Below, one piece after another: positions 17,108 to 25,496 of a stretch of 38,484 bases of DNA. Below the pieces are notes generated by a model. That model searched no databases. It was not told where the DNA came from and was given only the letters and a program-made list of their open reading frames with translations. A program made the position numbers and the translations under genes. The stretch is from CAWDPQ01 sp049642465. GTDB lineage: Bacteria; Acidobacteriota; Vicinamibacteria; Vicinamibacterales; 2-12-FULL-66-21. How positions within the stretch are numbered: position 1 is the first letter of the stretch; each line of letters begins with the position of its first letter. Location: positions 1 to 38,484 of the forward strand of contig JBAROV010000226.1 in NCBI GenBank assembly GCA_049642465.1. The letters are read 5' to 3'.

Positions 17108-17407
17108 TCAGCTCTCAATCCGATAGATTTCACGCCGGCCGCTGGCCACGAGGTCGTGATAGTCCGCCATCGTCTTCCGGAGGGTCTCGTTGGCCATGAG
17201 GGTTTGCTCCATGGCGAAGAAGTCATCGATCCTCTCGACCTTCGCCTCGGCGATGAGGGTCCAGTAGGGCTCGCCCGTGACATCGGTGAGCACGCGGAGC
17301 GGTTCTTGCCCCATCTCTCTCAGCACCGTTGAGATCCCACGGAACTTCTCGACCATCTGGCGAACTTTTCCGGGCTTGCAGTTCAGAACCTCACGAATCA
17401 CGTACAT
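17108..17407 (-). CDS. Small ABM/NIPSNAP-like alpha-beta barrel protein
   Basis: A 99-residue protein with the look of a dimeric ferredoxin-like alpha-beta barrel (ABM or NIPSNAP type). It opens with MYVIREVLNCKPGKVRQMVE (strand then helix), has PYWTLIAEAKVERIDDFFAM in the middle, and ends with a helix plus a last strand REIYRIES. Such small proteins include cofactor-free monooxygenases and accessory proteins of oxidative pathways. No catalytic residue can be assigned. The ATG at 17407 has GAGGAGG five bases upstream. It lies 21 bases after the FAD monooxygenase stop, so the two are almost certainly one operon. Confidence 0.75.
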   Translation of the reverse strand: MYVIREVLNCKPGKVRQMVEKFRGISTVLREMGQEPLRVLTDVTGEPYWTLIAEAKVERIDDFFAMEQTLMANETLRKTMADYHDLVASGRREIYRIES

Positions 17408-17428
17408 GACAGCCTCCTCGGATGCTGC

Positions 17429-18649
17429 TTACGGGTGGATCTCCTCAGGCTTCGCGGCAGCCATGATGCGGCCGATGTTGTCGTTCGACATGAACTCAGT
17501 CAGCGGAATGGCGCCCGTGATTGCCGACAGAAATGCATTCGTGGCGTCCTGGTTACCGCGCAGAGCGCCGAAGAGCGCCTGCATCTCGGGCGGAGGGGAC
17601 TCGAGGGCCGCGAGGTGAGTGGTGAACTCGTACATCGGACGCACGCGTTCGTTGCGCGCCTTTTCGTGGGCGGCCAGCCGCTCCTCGAACGTACCGTTGC
17701 CCGAGAGGGCACAACTGAGGGCCTCGACGAGGCTCTCGGCATCGATGAAGGCGTCACTGATGCCCTGCGCTGTTATCGGATCCCTGTTATAGCTGGCGTC
17801 ACCGACCAGCGCCCATCCCTCGCCGTATGGCTTGCGGAAATATCCCGGAATGCCCGCTGTGCCGTACCATCTTTCTTCGCGCCGGCCGCCGCGCACGCGT
17901 GCGCCGAAATCGGGCGAGCCCTCGAGCGCCTGCAAAACGTGACCTTCGATGTCCGCGCGCACGCGCGGAAAGTCGCTTGCCGGCCAGTTCACCATTACTA
18001 GATGGAGACCGTCGTTGGTCGGCGCACCGCCAAACGCGTAGTGCTCGCGTACGTACAGCTCGATGTCGTCCTGCGTCACGCCGCTGAAGTACGAGTAGTA
18101 GCCACACGCGGCGACCGGTCGGAGGTCGTACTCCGGCGCTCGTACCGTTCGCGCGACAAAGGAGTTCACGCCATCGGCGCCTATCACGACTCGACCGCGC
18201 TCCTCGATCGGCCGTTTGTTCCTTCCGCGCCCTCGTACTCCGACGACGGCACCATCGGTGATCAACAACTCATCGACGGAAAACCCTTCGCGGACCTCGA
18301 CGCCCGACTCGGCTGCGGCGCTCAGCAGCAGGTGGTCGAGGACCGTTCGACGCGGACAGAAGCCGCCCCTGCCGTCGTTGGCGTCGGGAATCGTACCGTG
18401 CAACGCGAATGGTCCGACGTCGAATCGCATCCGCCGGCAGATGGGCGGAGCGCCGGTGCCCGCCAGCCGGTGGAGCAGTCCCCAGCGCCCCAGGATCTCA
18501 GCACCGTGAGGCCAGAGAATGTGCGTCGAGATGGTGTCGCTGGGGAAGGTGGCCCTGTCGAGCAGCAACACTTTGAATCCGCGACGCGCCAGGAGCATGG
18601 CGGTCGGAGAGCCGGCACATCGGGCGCCGACGATGATCGCGTCGTACAT
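17429..18649 (-). CDS. FAD-dependent monooxygenase/oxidoreductase (group A flavoprotein, geranylgeranyl reductase-like)
   Basis: A 406-residue flavoprotein of the p-hydroxybenzoate hydroxylase fold. The dinucleotide motif reads IIVGARCAGSPTAMLLARRG, with Arg in place of the second Gly of GxGxxG, a variant common in this subgroup. Then come DRATFPSDTISTHI (ribose binding and loop), VVIGADGVNSFVAR (DG motif, 154-167) and GWALVGDASYNRDPITAQGI (GD motif, G283-D284, which contacts FAD phosphates). Enzymes of this group hydroxylate aromatics or reduce isoprenoid double bonds; the substrate cannot be fixed. The ATG at 18649 has GGAGG five bases upstream. It lies between a LuxR-type regulator and an ABM-like protein, all on one strand, which suggests a dedicated catabolic or secondary-metabolite step. 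Confidence 0.87.
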   Translation of the reverse strand: MYDAIIVGARCAGSPTAMLLARRGFKVLLLDRATFPSDTISTHILWPHGAEILGRWGLLHRLAGTGAPPICRRMRFDVGPFALHGTIPDANDGRGGFCPRRTVLDHLLLSAAAESGVEVREGFSVDELLITDGAVVGVRGRGRNKRPIEERGRVVIGADGVNSFVARTVRAPEYDLRPVAACGYYSYFSGVTQDDIELYVREHYAFGGAPTNDGLHLVMVNWPASDFPRVRADIEGHVLQALEGSPDFGARVRGGRREERWYGTAGIPGYFRKPYGEGWALVGDASYNRDPITAQGISDAFIDAESLVEALSCALSGNGTFEERLAAHEKARNERVRPMYEFTTHLAALESPPPEMQALFGALRGNQDATNAFLSAITGAIPLTEFMSNDNIGRIMAAAKPEEIHP

Positions 18650-18755
18650 CGGAACCTCCGCTCGAGAGAGGGTACGGAGATCCGCATCGCTCGGGCATCG
18701 GCAGGACTACCCAAATCGTAAATGGCCGAAGAATGGGTAATTCTGTGTACGCCGC

Positions 18756-20381
18756 TCAGGTGAGGTTGTGGTGGAACGCCCAGGCAGCTGCGCCGGTGCG
18801 GCTCGAGACGCCAACCTTGTCAAAGATATTGCTGACGTGCCGGGCGACGGTCTTCTCGCTGATGAACAGCTCCTCGCCAATGGCGCGATTCGTCTTTCCG
18901 GCCGCAAGCAGGCGCAAGACCTGCAGCTCCCGCTCGCTCAGCGAACCTGGCCGGACAGTACGCTCTGACGGCTGCTCGAGCCGCGCCAGGCACGGATCGG
19001 CGTTGAGCTGCGTGAACAGCCGCCGCGCGGCGTCCAGATCGAGCAGATGCCCATCGTGATCGCCCAGTCGTTCACAAACTGCGGCCGTCAGCAGACGTGT
19101 TTGCGCTTCTTCGTACGGAGTGTCCAGATCCCGCCAGGCTTCGCATGCCTGCCGCAGCGACGTTGCCGCCACGGCGAGCTCGCCGTCGGCGAGCAGGACC
19201 GCGCCGGTGGCGTGGGCGGATACAGCGGACAGAAGCGGCGTGCCGATGGCGTTGGCGATATCACGGAGCTCCGCAACGGCGGCCCTCGCGCCTTCGACAT
19301 CGCCGGCAGCAAGCAGGATCTCGACAGCAGCTGCCAGGACTCTTGCGCGTGCCGATCTGGCAGACGTGTCTACGAGGGCAGTCCGAATTGATGCAACCGC
19401 CTGATCGATGTCGCCCTGAGCGAGCCGGAGCAGTGACAGCCCTGGCTGGGGCCTTCGTCCGCACTCGTTCGCACGCGCGTAGGCCGCTTCGGCTTCCTGA
19501 AACTCACCGCGAAGGCGGTGGATTTCGCCCAGTCGATAGAACGCCGCTCCGGCCCGTCCGCGCCCGGGCGGGAGCAGCTCACAGGCGGTCCGTGCGTCCT
19601 GTTCCGCCGCATTCCAGTTGCCGCGCCACTGCATGATTTCGGCGCGATAGATCAGGCACTCGCCGCGATACCGTACGAGGTCAGGTTGACTTGCGCACCA
19701 GCGTGACAGCGATGTCGTCCACTCGTGTGCACGACGCAGATCGAAGATCTCCTGACAGCCTTCCAGCACGCTGCAGTAGATATCGCCCGCCAGCACAGGC
19801 AGCACGTCACCTGCGAGCACCGAGACCATCGCCTCATCGAGCAGCGCCACGCCCTCGGCGATGCGTCCGAGGCGGATGAGTGCGCGCCCGCGTCCGTGAC
19901 AGGCCAGCGCCAACAGGTTCCGATCGCCAAACCGACTGGCGATGGCAGCCGCCTGCGTGAACGCCGCATGGCCGGCAGCCGGATCGCCTTGCATGATGTG
20001 TTGAATGGCGGCGGGAATCAGCAGATATCCGCGCACGACGCAATCGAGCTGTCGCTCGTCGAGTACACGTTGCGCGCGGGCGAACCACCCCGCTGCAGGC
20101 GCCATCGCGCCGCGCTCTACGAGTCCAAACCCTACCCAGAATGCCGCTCGCGCTGCTGCTTCGTATTCGTCCCGGTCCAGGAACGTCTGATGGGCGCGCG
20201 CCATCGCGCTCTCGCTCTCGTCGTCGCGTCCCATGAGATAGCCTGCCATCGCGAGCCGCTCGAGGTCTTCGGGTTCCAGCGCGGCCTCCCGCTCGGCCGC
20301 CTGCAGCAACTGGTACGATTCGGCCCACGCCTTTCGCTGGAATGCGTCCCGGCCACGCTCTAGCGCCTGCGCGTTCGTCAT
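18756..20381 (-). CDS. TPR-repeat LuxR-family transcriptional regulator
   Basis: A 541-residue regulator. Residues 1 to about 460 are helical repeats of the TPR kind (for example AFQRKAWAESYQLLQAAERE, AEAAYARANECGRRPQPGLS), lacking the Walker motifs of MalT/LAL activators. Residues 481-541 are a LuxR/GerE helix-turn-helix: LSERELQVLRLLAAGKTNRA, then EELFISEKTVARHVSNIFDK. Ligand or partner binding by the TPR part is inferred from related regulators. The ATG at 20381 has AGGA five bases upstream. It lies 106 bases upstream of the FAD monooxygenase on the same strand and probably controls it. Confidence 0.9.
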   Translation of the reverse strand: MTNAQALERGRDAFQRKAWAESYQLLQAAEREAALEPEDLERLAMAGYLMGRDDESESAMARAHQTFLDRDEYEAAARAAFWVGFGLVERGAMAPAAGWFARAQRVLDERQLDCVVRGYLLIPAAIQHIMQGDPAAGHAAFTQAAAIASRFGDRNLLALACHGRGRALIRLGRIAEGVALLDEAMVSVLAGDVLPVLAGDIYCSVLEGCQEIFDLRRAHEWTTSLSRWCASQPDLVRYRGECLIYRAEIMQWRGNWNAAEQDARTACELLPPGRGRAGAAFYRLGEIHRLRGEFQEAEAAYARANECGRRPQPGLSLLRLAQGDIDQAVASIRTALVDTSARSARARVLAAAVEILLAAGDVEGARAAVAELRDIANAIGTPLLSAVSAHATGAVLLADGELAVAATSLRQACEAWRDLDTPYEEAQTRLLTAAVCERLGDHDGHLLDLDAARRLFTQLNADPCLARLEQPSERTVRPGSLSERELQVLRLLAAGKTNRAIGEELFISEKTVARHVSNIFDKVGVSSRTGAAAWAFHHNLT

Positions 20382-20427
20382 GTAGGTCCTGAGACGGCAG
20401 ATCGTCGCCGTCTCAGCTTCAGCTCCC

Positions 20428-20607
20428 TCAGAAACGGATCATGACCCCAATGCCCAGCCGCCCGCCACCAGTCAGTGGCACGTAGTCCCGATTCACGACA
20501 ATCCGCCCGCTCGTATCGAGCTTGCCAACCGACGCCCCCCGACCCATGTAACGAGCGACGGCCGCTGAGTCGTGCTGGTTCCAGGCGTCGAGATATCCGG
20601 ACCGCCT
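20428..20607 (-). pseudogene. Gene fragment, possible SnoaL/NTF2-like start fused to an unrelated C-terminus
   Basis: An open stretch of about 60 codons directly after a TGA, with no start codon context. It begins GYLDAWNQHDSAAVARYM, which resembles the first helix of SnoaL/NTF2-like domains (LDAWNxHD). It then passes into VVNRDYVPLTGGGRLGIGVM and ends MIRF-stop, more like the end of an outer-membrane beta barrel. The mixture suggests a remnant or a chance fusion. I cannot assign it further. Confidence 0.3.
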
Positions 20608-20610
20608 CTT

Positions 20611-20796
20611 TCACGCCATTCGCCTCTTGAGCGAGCGCCGGGAAAGCTGTCCGCTGCTGGCCAGTGCGACCGCTGCCACGACGATCCACATCGCGCCGGC
20701 CAATGCCGACGTGTAGATCAGGAAGGAAGCCCCGGTGGCGGCGTGATCGTGATGCGTCGAAATGCAGCGGGTCGCCTCGATGCGATCGATGCTCAC
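20611..20796 (-). CDS. Doubtful 61-residue membrane protein
   Basis: Starts GTG at 20796, with only a distant AAGGGG upstream. It contains one hydrophobic segment (FLIYTSALAGAMWIVVAAVA) and a basic tail (RRSLKRRMA), so it could be a tiny single-pass protein. No family was recognised and the ribosome site is poor. Its frame continues into the fragment above after one stop, so it may be part of a decayed gene. Confidence 0.25.
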   Translation of the reverse strand: MSIDRIEATRCISTHHDHAATGASFLIYTSALAGAMWIVVAAVALASSGQLSRRSLKRRMA

Positions 20797-20933
20797 TCGC
20801 CATGCGTCACCCCTTCGCGATCGAACTACCGGTCGAATGGCCCATTAGCGCTTGGCTTTCCGCATCAGACGCGGTAATCAGTGATAGAACAGCTGCAACT
20901 GAATCGTGAACTTGTTTGATTTGCACTCCTGCG

Positions 20934-22013
20934 CTACCCGCGCCCCCGCTCCGCCGCCTGAATCATCAGAAACTCCCCAACATTGTCCATGGTGAGAAGA
21001 CCGATCAGCGCGCCATGCTCGAGCACCGGTATCGTATGGCAGTCTCGCCCCTGGACCCGTCCGAGCACAGTCTCGAGCATCTCCGATGCGTCCGCCGTGG
21101 GACATTCGCGCATGCTGTCGCCGACGGATGCAGTTCGCCCACGCTGTGCCAGGGCCTTGACCAGGTCGCTTCGTGTCAGCATTCCCTGAATCCGTCCGTT
21201 TCCTACGACAGGAAAGTCCAGCTGCGACCCATCCAACAGAAAATCGACGGCATCGCCGAGCGTGCTCGTCGGCGTCAGCGTTCGAAAGTGGGTGAGCATG
21301 GCGCGCCGCAACGGGATACCAGCGAGTGCGGACTTCATTTGCACCATGCTGGCCTCTTGTCCGGCACCAATCCAGACGAACAGCGCGATGAAGAGGAGCA
21401 TCGGATTGCCCTGCAATCCGAGAAAGGCGAAGAGTATAGCCATGCTCTGTCCGATCACGGCTGCCCGCTGCGTCGCTCGCGTGTACTCCATCCGTGTGGC
21501 GAGCAACGCCCGGAGCGCACGCCCTCCGTCCATCGGAAATGCCGGCAGCAGGTTGAACCCGGCCAGAAACACGTTTGCGAACATCACCCGTTCGACAAAC
21601 CCGCCTGTGGTGAGTCCGATTCGGTCCGGGGATTCCCAGGCGCCGGACGCCTGCACCCAGCCGAAAAGCAGCACCGCAATCACCACATTCACGGCCGGTC
21701 CGGCCAGTGCGACCCAGAGTTCCTGGAGCGGCACATCCGGCATTCGCTCGAGTCGCGCCACGCCGCCAATAGGGAGCAACGTAATGTCCCTCGTGCGGAT
21801 GCCGTAACGCGCGGCCGTGAGCGCGTGACCAAACTCATGGAGCACGACGCACGCAAACAGCGTCAGGATGAATCCGACGCCTTCGACGACCGCGGCGAGG
21901 CTCTTGCTCTCATTCCAGTGGATTAACGCGATCCACGCGACAACCATGAGAAATGTCGCGTGCATGTAGACGTCGATTCCGGCGATGCGTGCGATTTTCC
22001 AAGACCATGGCAT
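20934..22013 (-). CDS. Site-2 protease family (M50) zinc metallopeptidase with two CBS domains
   Basis: A 359-residue intramembrane peptidase of the M50 (SpoIVFB/Rip) type. Zinc ligands: H59-E60-F-G-H63 in VVLHEFGHALTAARY, with the third ligand D162 in NLLPAFPMDGGRAL. About six helices fill residues 15-220. The C-terminal 120 residues form a CBS pair (TPTSTLGDAVDFLLDGSQLD, then PVLEHGALIGLLTMDNVGEF), which in relatives binds adenosyl ligands and gates proteolysis. The ATG at 22013 has GAGGA seven bases upstream. Substrates of such proteases are often membrane-tethered anti-sigma factors or regulators, but none is identified here. Monocistronic as far as can be seen. Confidence 0.92.
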   Translation of the reverse strand: MPWSWKIARIAGIDVYMHATFLMVVAWIALIHWNESKSLAAVVEGVGFILTLFACVVLHEFGHALTAARYGIRTRDITLLPIGGVARLERMPDVPLQELWVALAGPAVNVVIAVLLFGWVQASGAWESPDRIGLTTGGFVERVMFANVFLAGFNLLPAFPMDGGRALRALLATRMEYTRATQRAAVIGQSMAILFAFLGLQGNPMLLFIALFVWIGAGQEASMVQMKSALAGIPLRRAMLTHFRTLTPTSTLGDAVDFLLDGSQLDFPVVGNGRIQGMLTRSDLVKALAQRGRTASVGDSMRECPTADASEMLETVLGRVQGRDCHTIPVLEHGALIGLLTMDNVGEFLMIQAAERGRG

Positions 22014-22237
22014 GTCGATGTCCTCGTCGATATCGTGTCAACGGTGGACCAAACGGCAGACGCCGCGCAAGCGTTTCGAGGGAGCCGCCAAACCGCCGCT
22101 TATGCTGGAAGCGCAGGGTTCACAGCTTGGTGGCGCCGGGCGTCCACGTGACTGTAAATGATCGCGGCAGATTAGGGGGTCTTACACAATTCGGGTTTGC
22201 GGACTCATCCACTCGCCTGTAGACGATTGAGAGACAC

Positions 22238-22258
22238 GGAGAGATGTCCGAGTGGTTG
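22238..22258 (+). tRNA. Possible tRNA-Ser 5' fragment (partial, not functional)
   Basis: GGAGAGATGTCCGAGTGGTT, plus a G, matches the acceptor strand and start of the D-arm of bacterial tRNA-Ser. The remaining tRNA (anticodon, long variable arm, T-arm, CCA) is absent, because the sequence changes at 22259. It could be a scar of an element that integrated into a tRNA-Ser gene. It could also be chance, since GAGATGTCC also occurs in the palindromic repeat at 28617. Confidence 0.35.
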
Positions 22259-22297
22259 TCCGCCTACGCGGCGTCGCCACTACGGCTGAGACATCTC
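22241..22297. repeat. 8-bp inverted repeat enclosing a TGTCCGCC repeat core
   Basis: GAGATGTC (22241-22248) and GACATCTC (22290-22297) are perfect inverted copies. Inside are TGTCCGCC (22257-22264) and CTACGGC, both shared with the palindromic block at 28605-28760. This suggests one dispersed repeat family rather than a unique site. Confidence 0.45.
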
Positions 22298-22476
22298 GCA
22301 ACGCCGCCTCAGAAACAGGATTCACTGCTTGCAGTCGCAGGCGTCCGCCCGTGCAAGGAGAAATGCTCTTTCCCGCGCGTTGCGGGTCAGCGTGGCCGCA
22401 GCCTGGAATTCTGAACGCGCCTCGGCCAGTCGACCGGCCCGGAACAGAGAGTCGCCCCTCGACAGCGGCACCGAAA

Positions 22477-23985
22477 TCAGAGGCTTCGCAGAAACGCTAT
22501 CAGCGCTGTCTTGTCTTCAGGGCTGAGTTTCGTCAGGAACTCCAGACCCGGAATCGCGCCCTTGGTGACTTCCGGCGGACTCCAGCCCCTCCGCTCATAC
22601 TCGGGATCCAGGCGCGCCGGATCGAACAACTCTTCGAGCGTGAGAATCGACGCGTCGTGCAACAGGCGCGGGCGGTACCACAGCCCGCGCAGCGAAGGAA
22701 TCTTGTAGAACCCCGTGCCCTTGCGCGTCCTGAGCGCCAGTCCCGGCTCGGTGCCGACAGAGCGATCGCGAACGTCGCCGAAGTTGGGATGATCGAACGG
22801 CACGTCGAACCCCAGTGCGGGCGTCAGCTCCCCCGTCGTGTAGTCCGGCGCCGGATGACAGGCGCCGCACTTCTCGCGCCGGAAGATCTGCTCGCCGCGG
22901 GCGACGAGATCGGCAGGCGGCGGGTTCGGATTCTTCGGAGGCTCGAGCGACAGGAGATACACGCCGATCGCGTAGAGCACTTCATCCGCGTACCGGAACG
23001 CCACCTTGCGCTGCGCGTCGGTCAGCATCCGATGCTTGCCGAAGGTCAGAGGATCCGCGTCATTGATGAGCGCGGCGTATCGCGCCACATCTTCCGGTCC
23101 GCGCAGGCGGTGCGTGGCGGTCGCATCCATGTAGCGGCTGTAGCGGAGGAGTTGCAGATCGGGGACTCTCGTGCCGTAAAACAGGCTGCCATTCGTGCGG
23201 GCGAACACGCCGTGCGGGCTTGTCGCAAGCCCGGCCAGGTTCCCCTCCGTGAGCTTGAAATAGCGCTCCATTCGCGGATCGGGATCCCATGGGACGTCGA
23301 AGTTGCGCCTCAAGATCGTGCCGATTGGTTCGTCCCCGAAGCGGCGCGCGCCTGGGCGGAGCGACGGGAACCTCGGGGGGTTCGCGGGACCGGCGTTTCG
23401 AGGCGCGCCGGCGGGTCGCCCGGGAGGCGTCGCAAAGCGCAGCGTCCGATCGGCGGCGACGGTCGCGTGGCAGCTCGAGCATTGGAGGCTGGTCAGCATG
23501 ACGCCGCGATCGGTGACAACCCAACGCGGCTCGCGGACCGTACCATCGGCCAGTCCCGGAACGTTCGCGAACGTCTTGGGATCTCGCGCCCTCGCGATGA
23601 GCGCTGGATCGTCCGTGCGGGAGAGCGGGTTGTCGAGATCGCTGAAGGCGCGCGCGCCGGCGGCGATCCAGTCCTGCGTTGTCCGGATCTTCGACGGATC
23701 GACGAGCGGTTCCGGCTTTTTCCTCTGAAGATCCTCCCAGTAACCGGGCGGCTCCTTACCGGGCAGATAAACGGGATACGTGCGAAGGTTGTGCGGGGGA
23801 GCGGAATAGTACTCTGCAGCGGTGTAGTGTCCCGGTCGAACTTTCAGCGCCGCGAGCGGGGTCGCCCAATCCTCGAGTGCCCGGTCGTCCCAGATCCTGG
23901 GCACACGCGCCTGCGTGTTCGTGATGACGCCCAGGGCGAGCGTCAACGACAGACCGAGAAGCGCCCGTCGCGCATGTCTGAGCAT
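22477..23985 (-). CDS. Diheme cytochrome c, CcpA/MauG-like
   Basis: A 502-residue exported c-type cytochrome. The ATG at 23985 starts a signal peptide (MLRHARRALLGLSLTLALGV) and has GGAG six bases upstream; an in-frame extension to 24114 was rejected. Heme sites are C169-S-S-C172-H173 and C373-G-A-C376-H377, about 200 residues apart. The C-terminal half carries FYKIPSLRGLWYRPRLLHDA, typical of diheme peroxidases and oxidoreductases of the CcP/MauG group. The N-terminal 150 residues are less familiar. It presumably works in the periplasm. It follows the HExxH gene on the same strand after 216 bases. An electron-transfer role is sure; the partner is not known. Confidence 0.87.
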   Translation of the reverse strand: MLRHARRALLGLSLTLALGVITNTQARVPRIWDDRALEDWATPLAALKVRPGHYTAAEYYSAPPHNLRTYPVYLPGKEPPGYWEDLQRKKPEPLVDPSKIRTTQDWIAAGARAFSDLDNPLSRTDDPALIARARDPKTFANVPGLADGTVREPRWVVTDRGVMLTSLQCSSCHATVAADRTLRFATPPGRPAGAPRNAGPANPPRFPSLRPGARRFGDEPIGTILRRNFDVPWDPDPRMERYFKLTEGNLAGLATSPHGVFARTNGSLFYGTRVPDLQLLRYSRYMDATATHRLRGPEDVARYAALINDADPLTFGKHRMLTDAQRKVAFRYADEVLYAIGVYLLSLEPPKNPNPPPADLVARGEQIFRREKCGACHPAPDYTTGELTPALGFDVPFDHPNFGDVRDRSVGTEPGLALRTRKGTGFYKIPSLRGLWYRPRLLHDASILTLEELFDPARLDPEYERRGWSPPEVTKGAIPGLEFLTKLSPEDKTALIAFLRSL

Positions 23986-24201
23986 GATCAGCTCCGTCGC
24001 GACTATCTGAAAGTGGCGAATTCTAGCACGCCGCTGCACGATTCCCACTCGCACCGAACTCCCACGCGCGCACTTCCGCCTGGTCAACGCCGCGTACGTC
24101 TCCCTCTGATCCATCGGGACGGTCGTGTCGGCGTCGCCGTGGCAGATGAGCGAAGGAGCCGCTTCGAGCGAGACGACGCGACCGATGAACGCAAGCGCGG
24201 C

Positions 24202-25476
24202 TCACGGCTGCCGCCGGACGACTTCGTAGTCGCCCCTCCGTGCGCCTTCGCGCACCACCCAGCCTGCCGCCACCTTGAACGTCCAGCCATCTCCGGTGAA
24301 GGTCACGTCGTCGCGCCGGACTGGCGCCGACAGGCGGCGCGAGCGGCCATCACTCGCGATGAGCACGCCCTTTTCCGCGGTGAGCGTTCCCCATTCTCCG
24401 GAGGCGTTGTAGGGGCCGAAATACACCGTCCCGACGCCTGGAACCGAAACGGCGCCGATCGAGTTGAACTGAGCGCTGCCTGCCCCCGGGAACAGCAGCA
24501 CCGGACCGTCAACGAACTGCCGGCGCAACTCGGCGAGACGTTGCTCCCGCTGTTGATCGCGCTGCTGTTCGGAGGCGCGGACCTGGGCGCCGTCGTATCG
24601 GGCGGCAGATGCCGTGGCGTCACTGGCTGGTTGAACCGCGAGCGCACGCATCACGAGCGTGCCGAGATCGTCGCTGCCGCGCACCATGCGCGTCCAGCCC
24701 GGAGACGATGCATCGAGCAGGAGGCCGTAGGCAGGACCGGACATGTACGCAAACGTGCGAACGAAGCTCGCCTCCAGAGCCGCTGCCTCCGTATTGACCA
24801 GCAGATCGATCGCGCTGGCGATCGCGTCGGCCGCAGAGTCTGCTGCGAGCACGGTGCCGGTGTACGCGGCGAGGCCTTCCGCGATCTCCTGGCCACGCTC
24901 GCTTTCGACATTGGCCGCGTAGAGCATGCGCCGAGCCTGCCGGAAGGCAAGCGCGTCGCGGACCGCGAGATTACGCGGCGCTCCAGATTCCCGCAGCGCC
25001 CGTGCGAGCGCGCGCCATTCAAGCCGCAGCCAATACCGTCCATCCGCGGCGTCAAGATGTTCACTGTCCAGTGACGCAGCGGTCAGTCCCAGCTGCGGCT
25101 GAACGCAGTGGAACATTTCGTGGAGGAAGAGCTCCTTGCGGCGGCTCGGCGGTCTGTTGACCACGTCGTCCCACATGTACGCGCTCCACGTCGCGTCGCC
25201 CCACCGGATCGGCGCGTTCAGAAGACCAAGCAGTGGTGGGCGAGCCGCGTCCGGTGCCCGCTGGCTGGTCGCGATCGTCTGTGTCCGCCTGTCGGCGATC
25301 ACCATCGGCGCGCAGATCGACACGCCCCACAGACGGCCGCCGTCGCGCTCGCAGAGCGCCTCGGCTTCCTTGAAGTACTCCTGCGCGCGTTGTTGATCGA
25401 CCTGCGCCGCCACTGGCGTCGGGTGGGCTGCAACCACGCACGCCAGGACTGCCATACACAACGCTGATATCCGCAT
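24202..25476 (-). CDS. Secreted protein with HExxH motif, putative zinc metallopeptidase
   Basis: A 424-residue exported protein not recognised at family level. It has a signal peptide (MRISALCMAVLACVVAAHPT, probable cleavage near residue 24, VAA-Q). It contains H119-E-M-F-H123 (ELFLHEMFHCVQPQLGL) and, 77 residues on, E200 in QEIAEGLAAYTG, matching the HExxH...EG-A-Y pattern of gluzincin-type peptidases. A coiled segment (QQRDQQREQRLAELRRQF) and a beta-rich C-terminal domain with repeated GxG turns (PGVGTVYFGPYNASGEWGTL) follow. The ATG at 25476 has AGGAG six bases upstream. It lies between the diheme cytochrome and the kinase gene, all on the minus strand. Peptidase activity is inferred only from the motif. 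Confidence 0.75.
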   Translation of the reverse strand: MRISALCMAVLACVVAAHPTPVAAQVDQQRAQEYFKEAEALCERDGGRLWGVSICAPMVIADRRTQTIATSQRAPDAARPPLLGLLNAPIRWGDATWSAYMWDDVVNRPPSRRKELFLHEMFHCVQPQLGLTAASLDSEHLDAADGRYWLRLEWRALARALRESGAPRNLAVRDALAFRQARRMLYAANVESERGQEIAEGLAAYTGTVLAADSAADAIASAIDLLVNTEAAALEASFVRTFAYMSGPAYGLLLDASSPGWTRMVRGSDDLGTLVMRALAVQPASDATASAARYDGAQVRASEQQRDQQREQRLAELRRQFVDGPVLLFPGAGSAQFNSIGAVSVPGVGTVYFGPYNASGEWGTLTAEKGVLIASDGRSRRLSAPVRRDDVTFTGDGWTFKVAAGWVVREGARRGDYEVVRRQP

Positions 25477-25496
25477 GGCCTACTCCTGAAAGTTGC

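Larger units (their letters stand above)
20382..20933. other. Non-coding or decayed stretch of about 550 bases
   Basis: Between the TPR-LuxR gene and the M50 protease gene, both minus strand. It holds a doubtful small membrane frame and a gene-like C-terminal fragment (both listed), in the same reading frame and separated by one TGA at 20611. This suggests a degraded gene rather than regulatory DNA. Confidence 0.5.
22014..22476. other. Intergenic region with tRNA-Ser-like sequence and a palindrome
   Basis: About 463 bases upstream of the M50 protease gene and downstream of the cytochrome gene. The only structure is at 22238-22297: a 21-base match to the 5' end of bacterial tRNA-Ser overlapping an 8-bp inverted repeat (separate entries). 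No gene was recognised. A long plus-strand open frame starting at 22252 is antisense to the cytochrome and HExxH genes and was rejected. Confidence 0.5.

Noticed and set aside
22252..25074. A 940-codon open frame on the plus strand
   Set aside because: It lies antisense to the diheme cytochrome and the HExxH gene, has Arg-rich composition typical of a GC-rich shadow frame, and has no ribosome site or recognisable domain.
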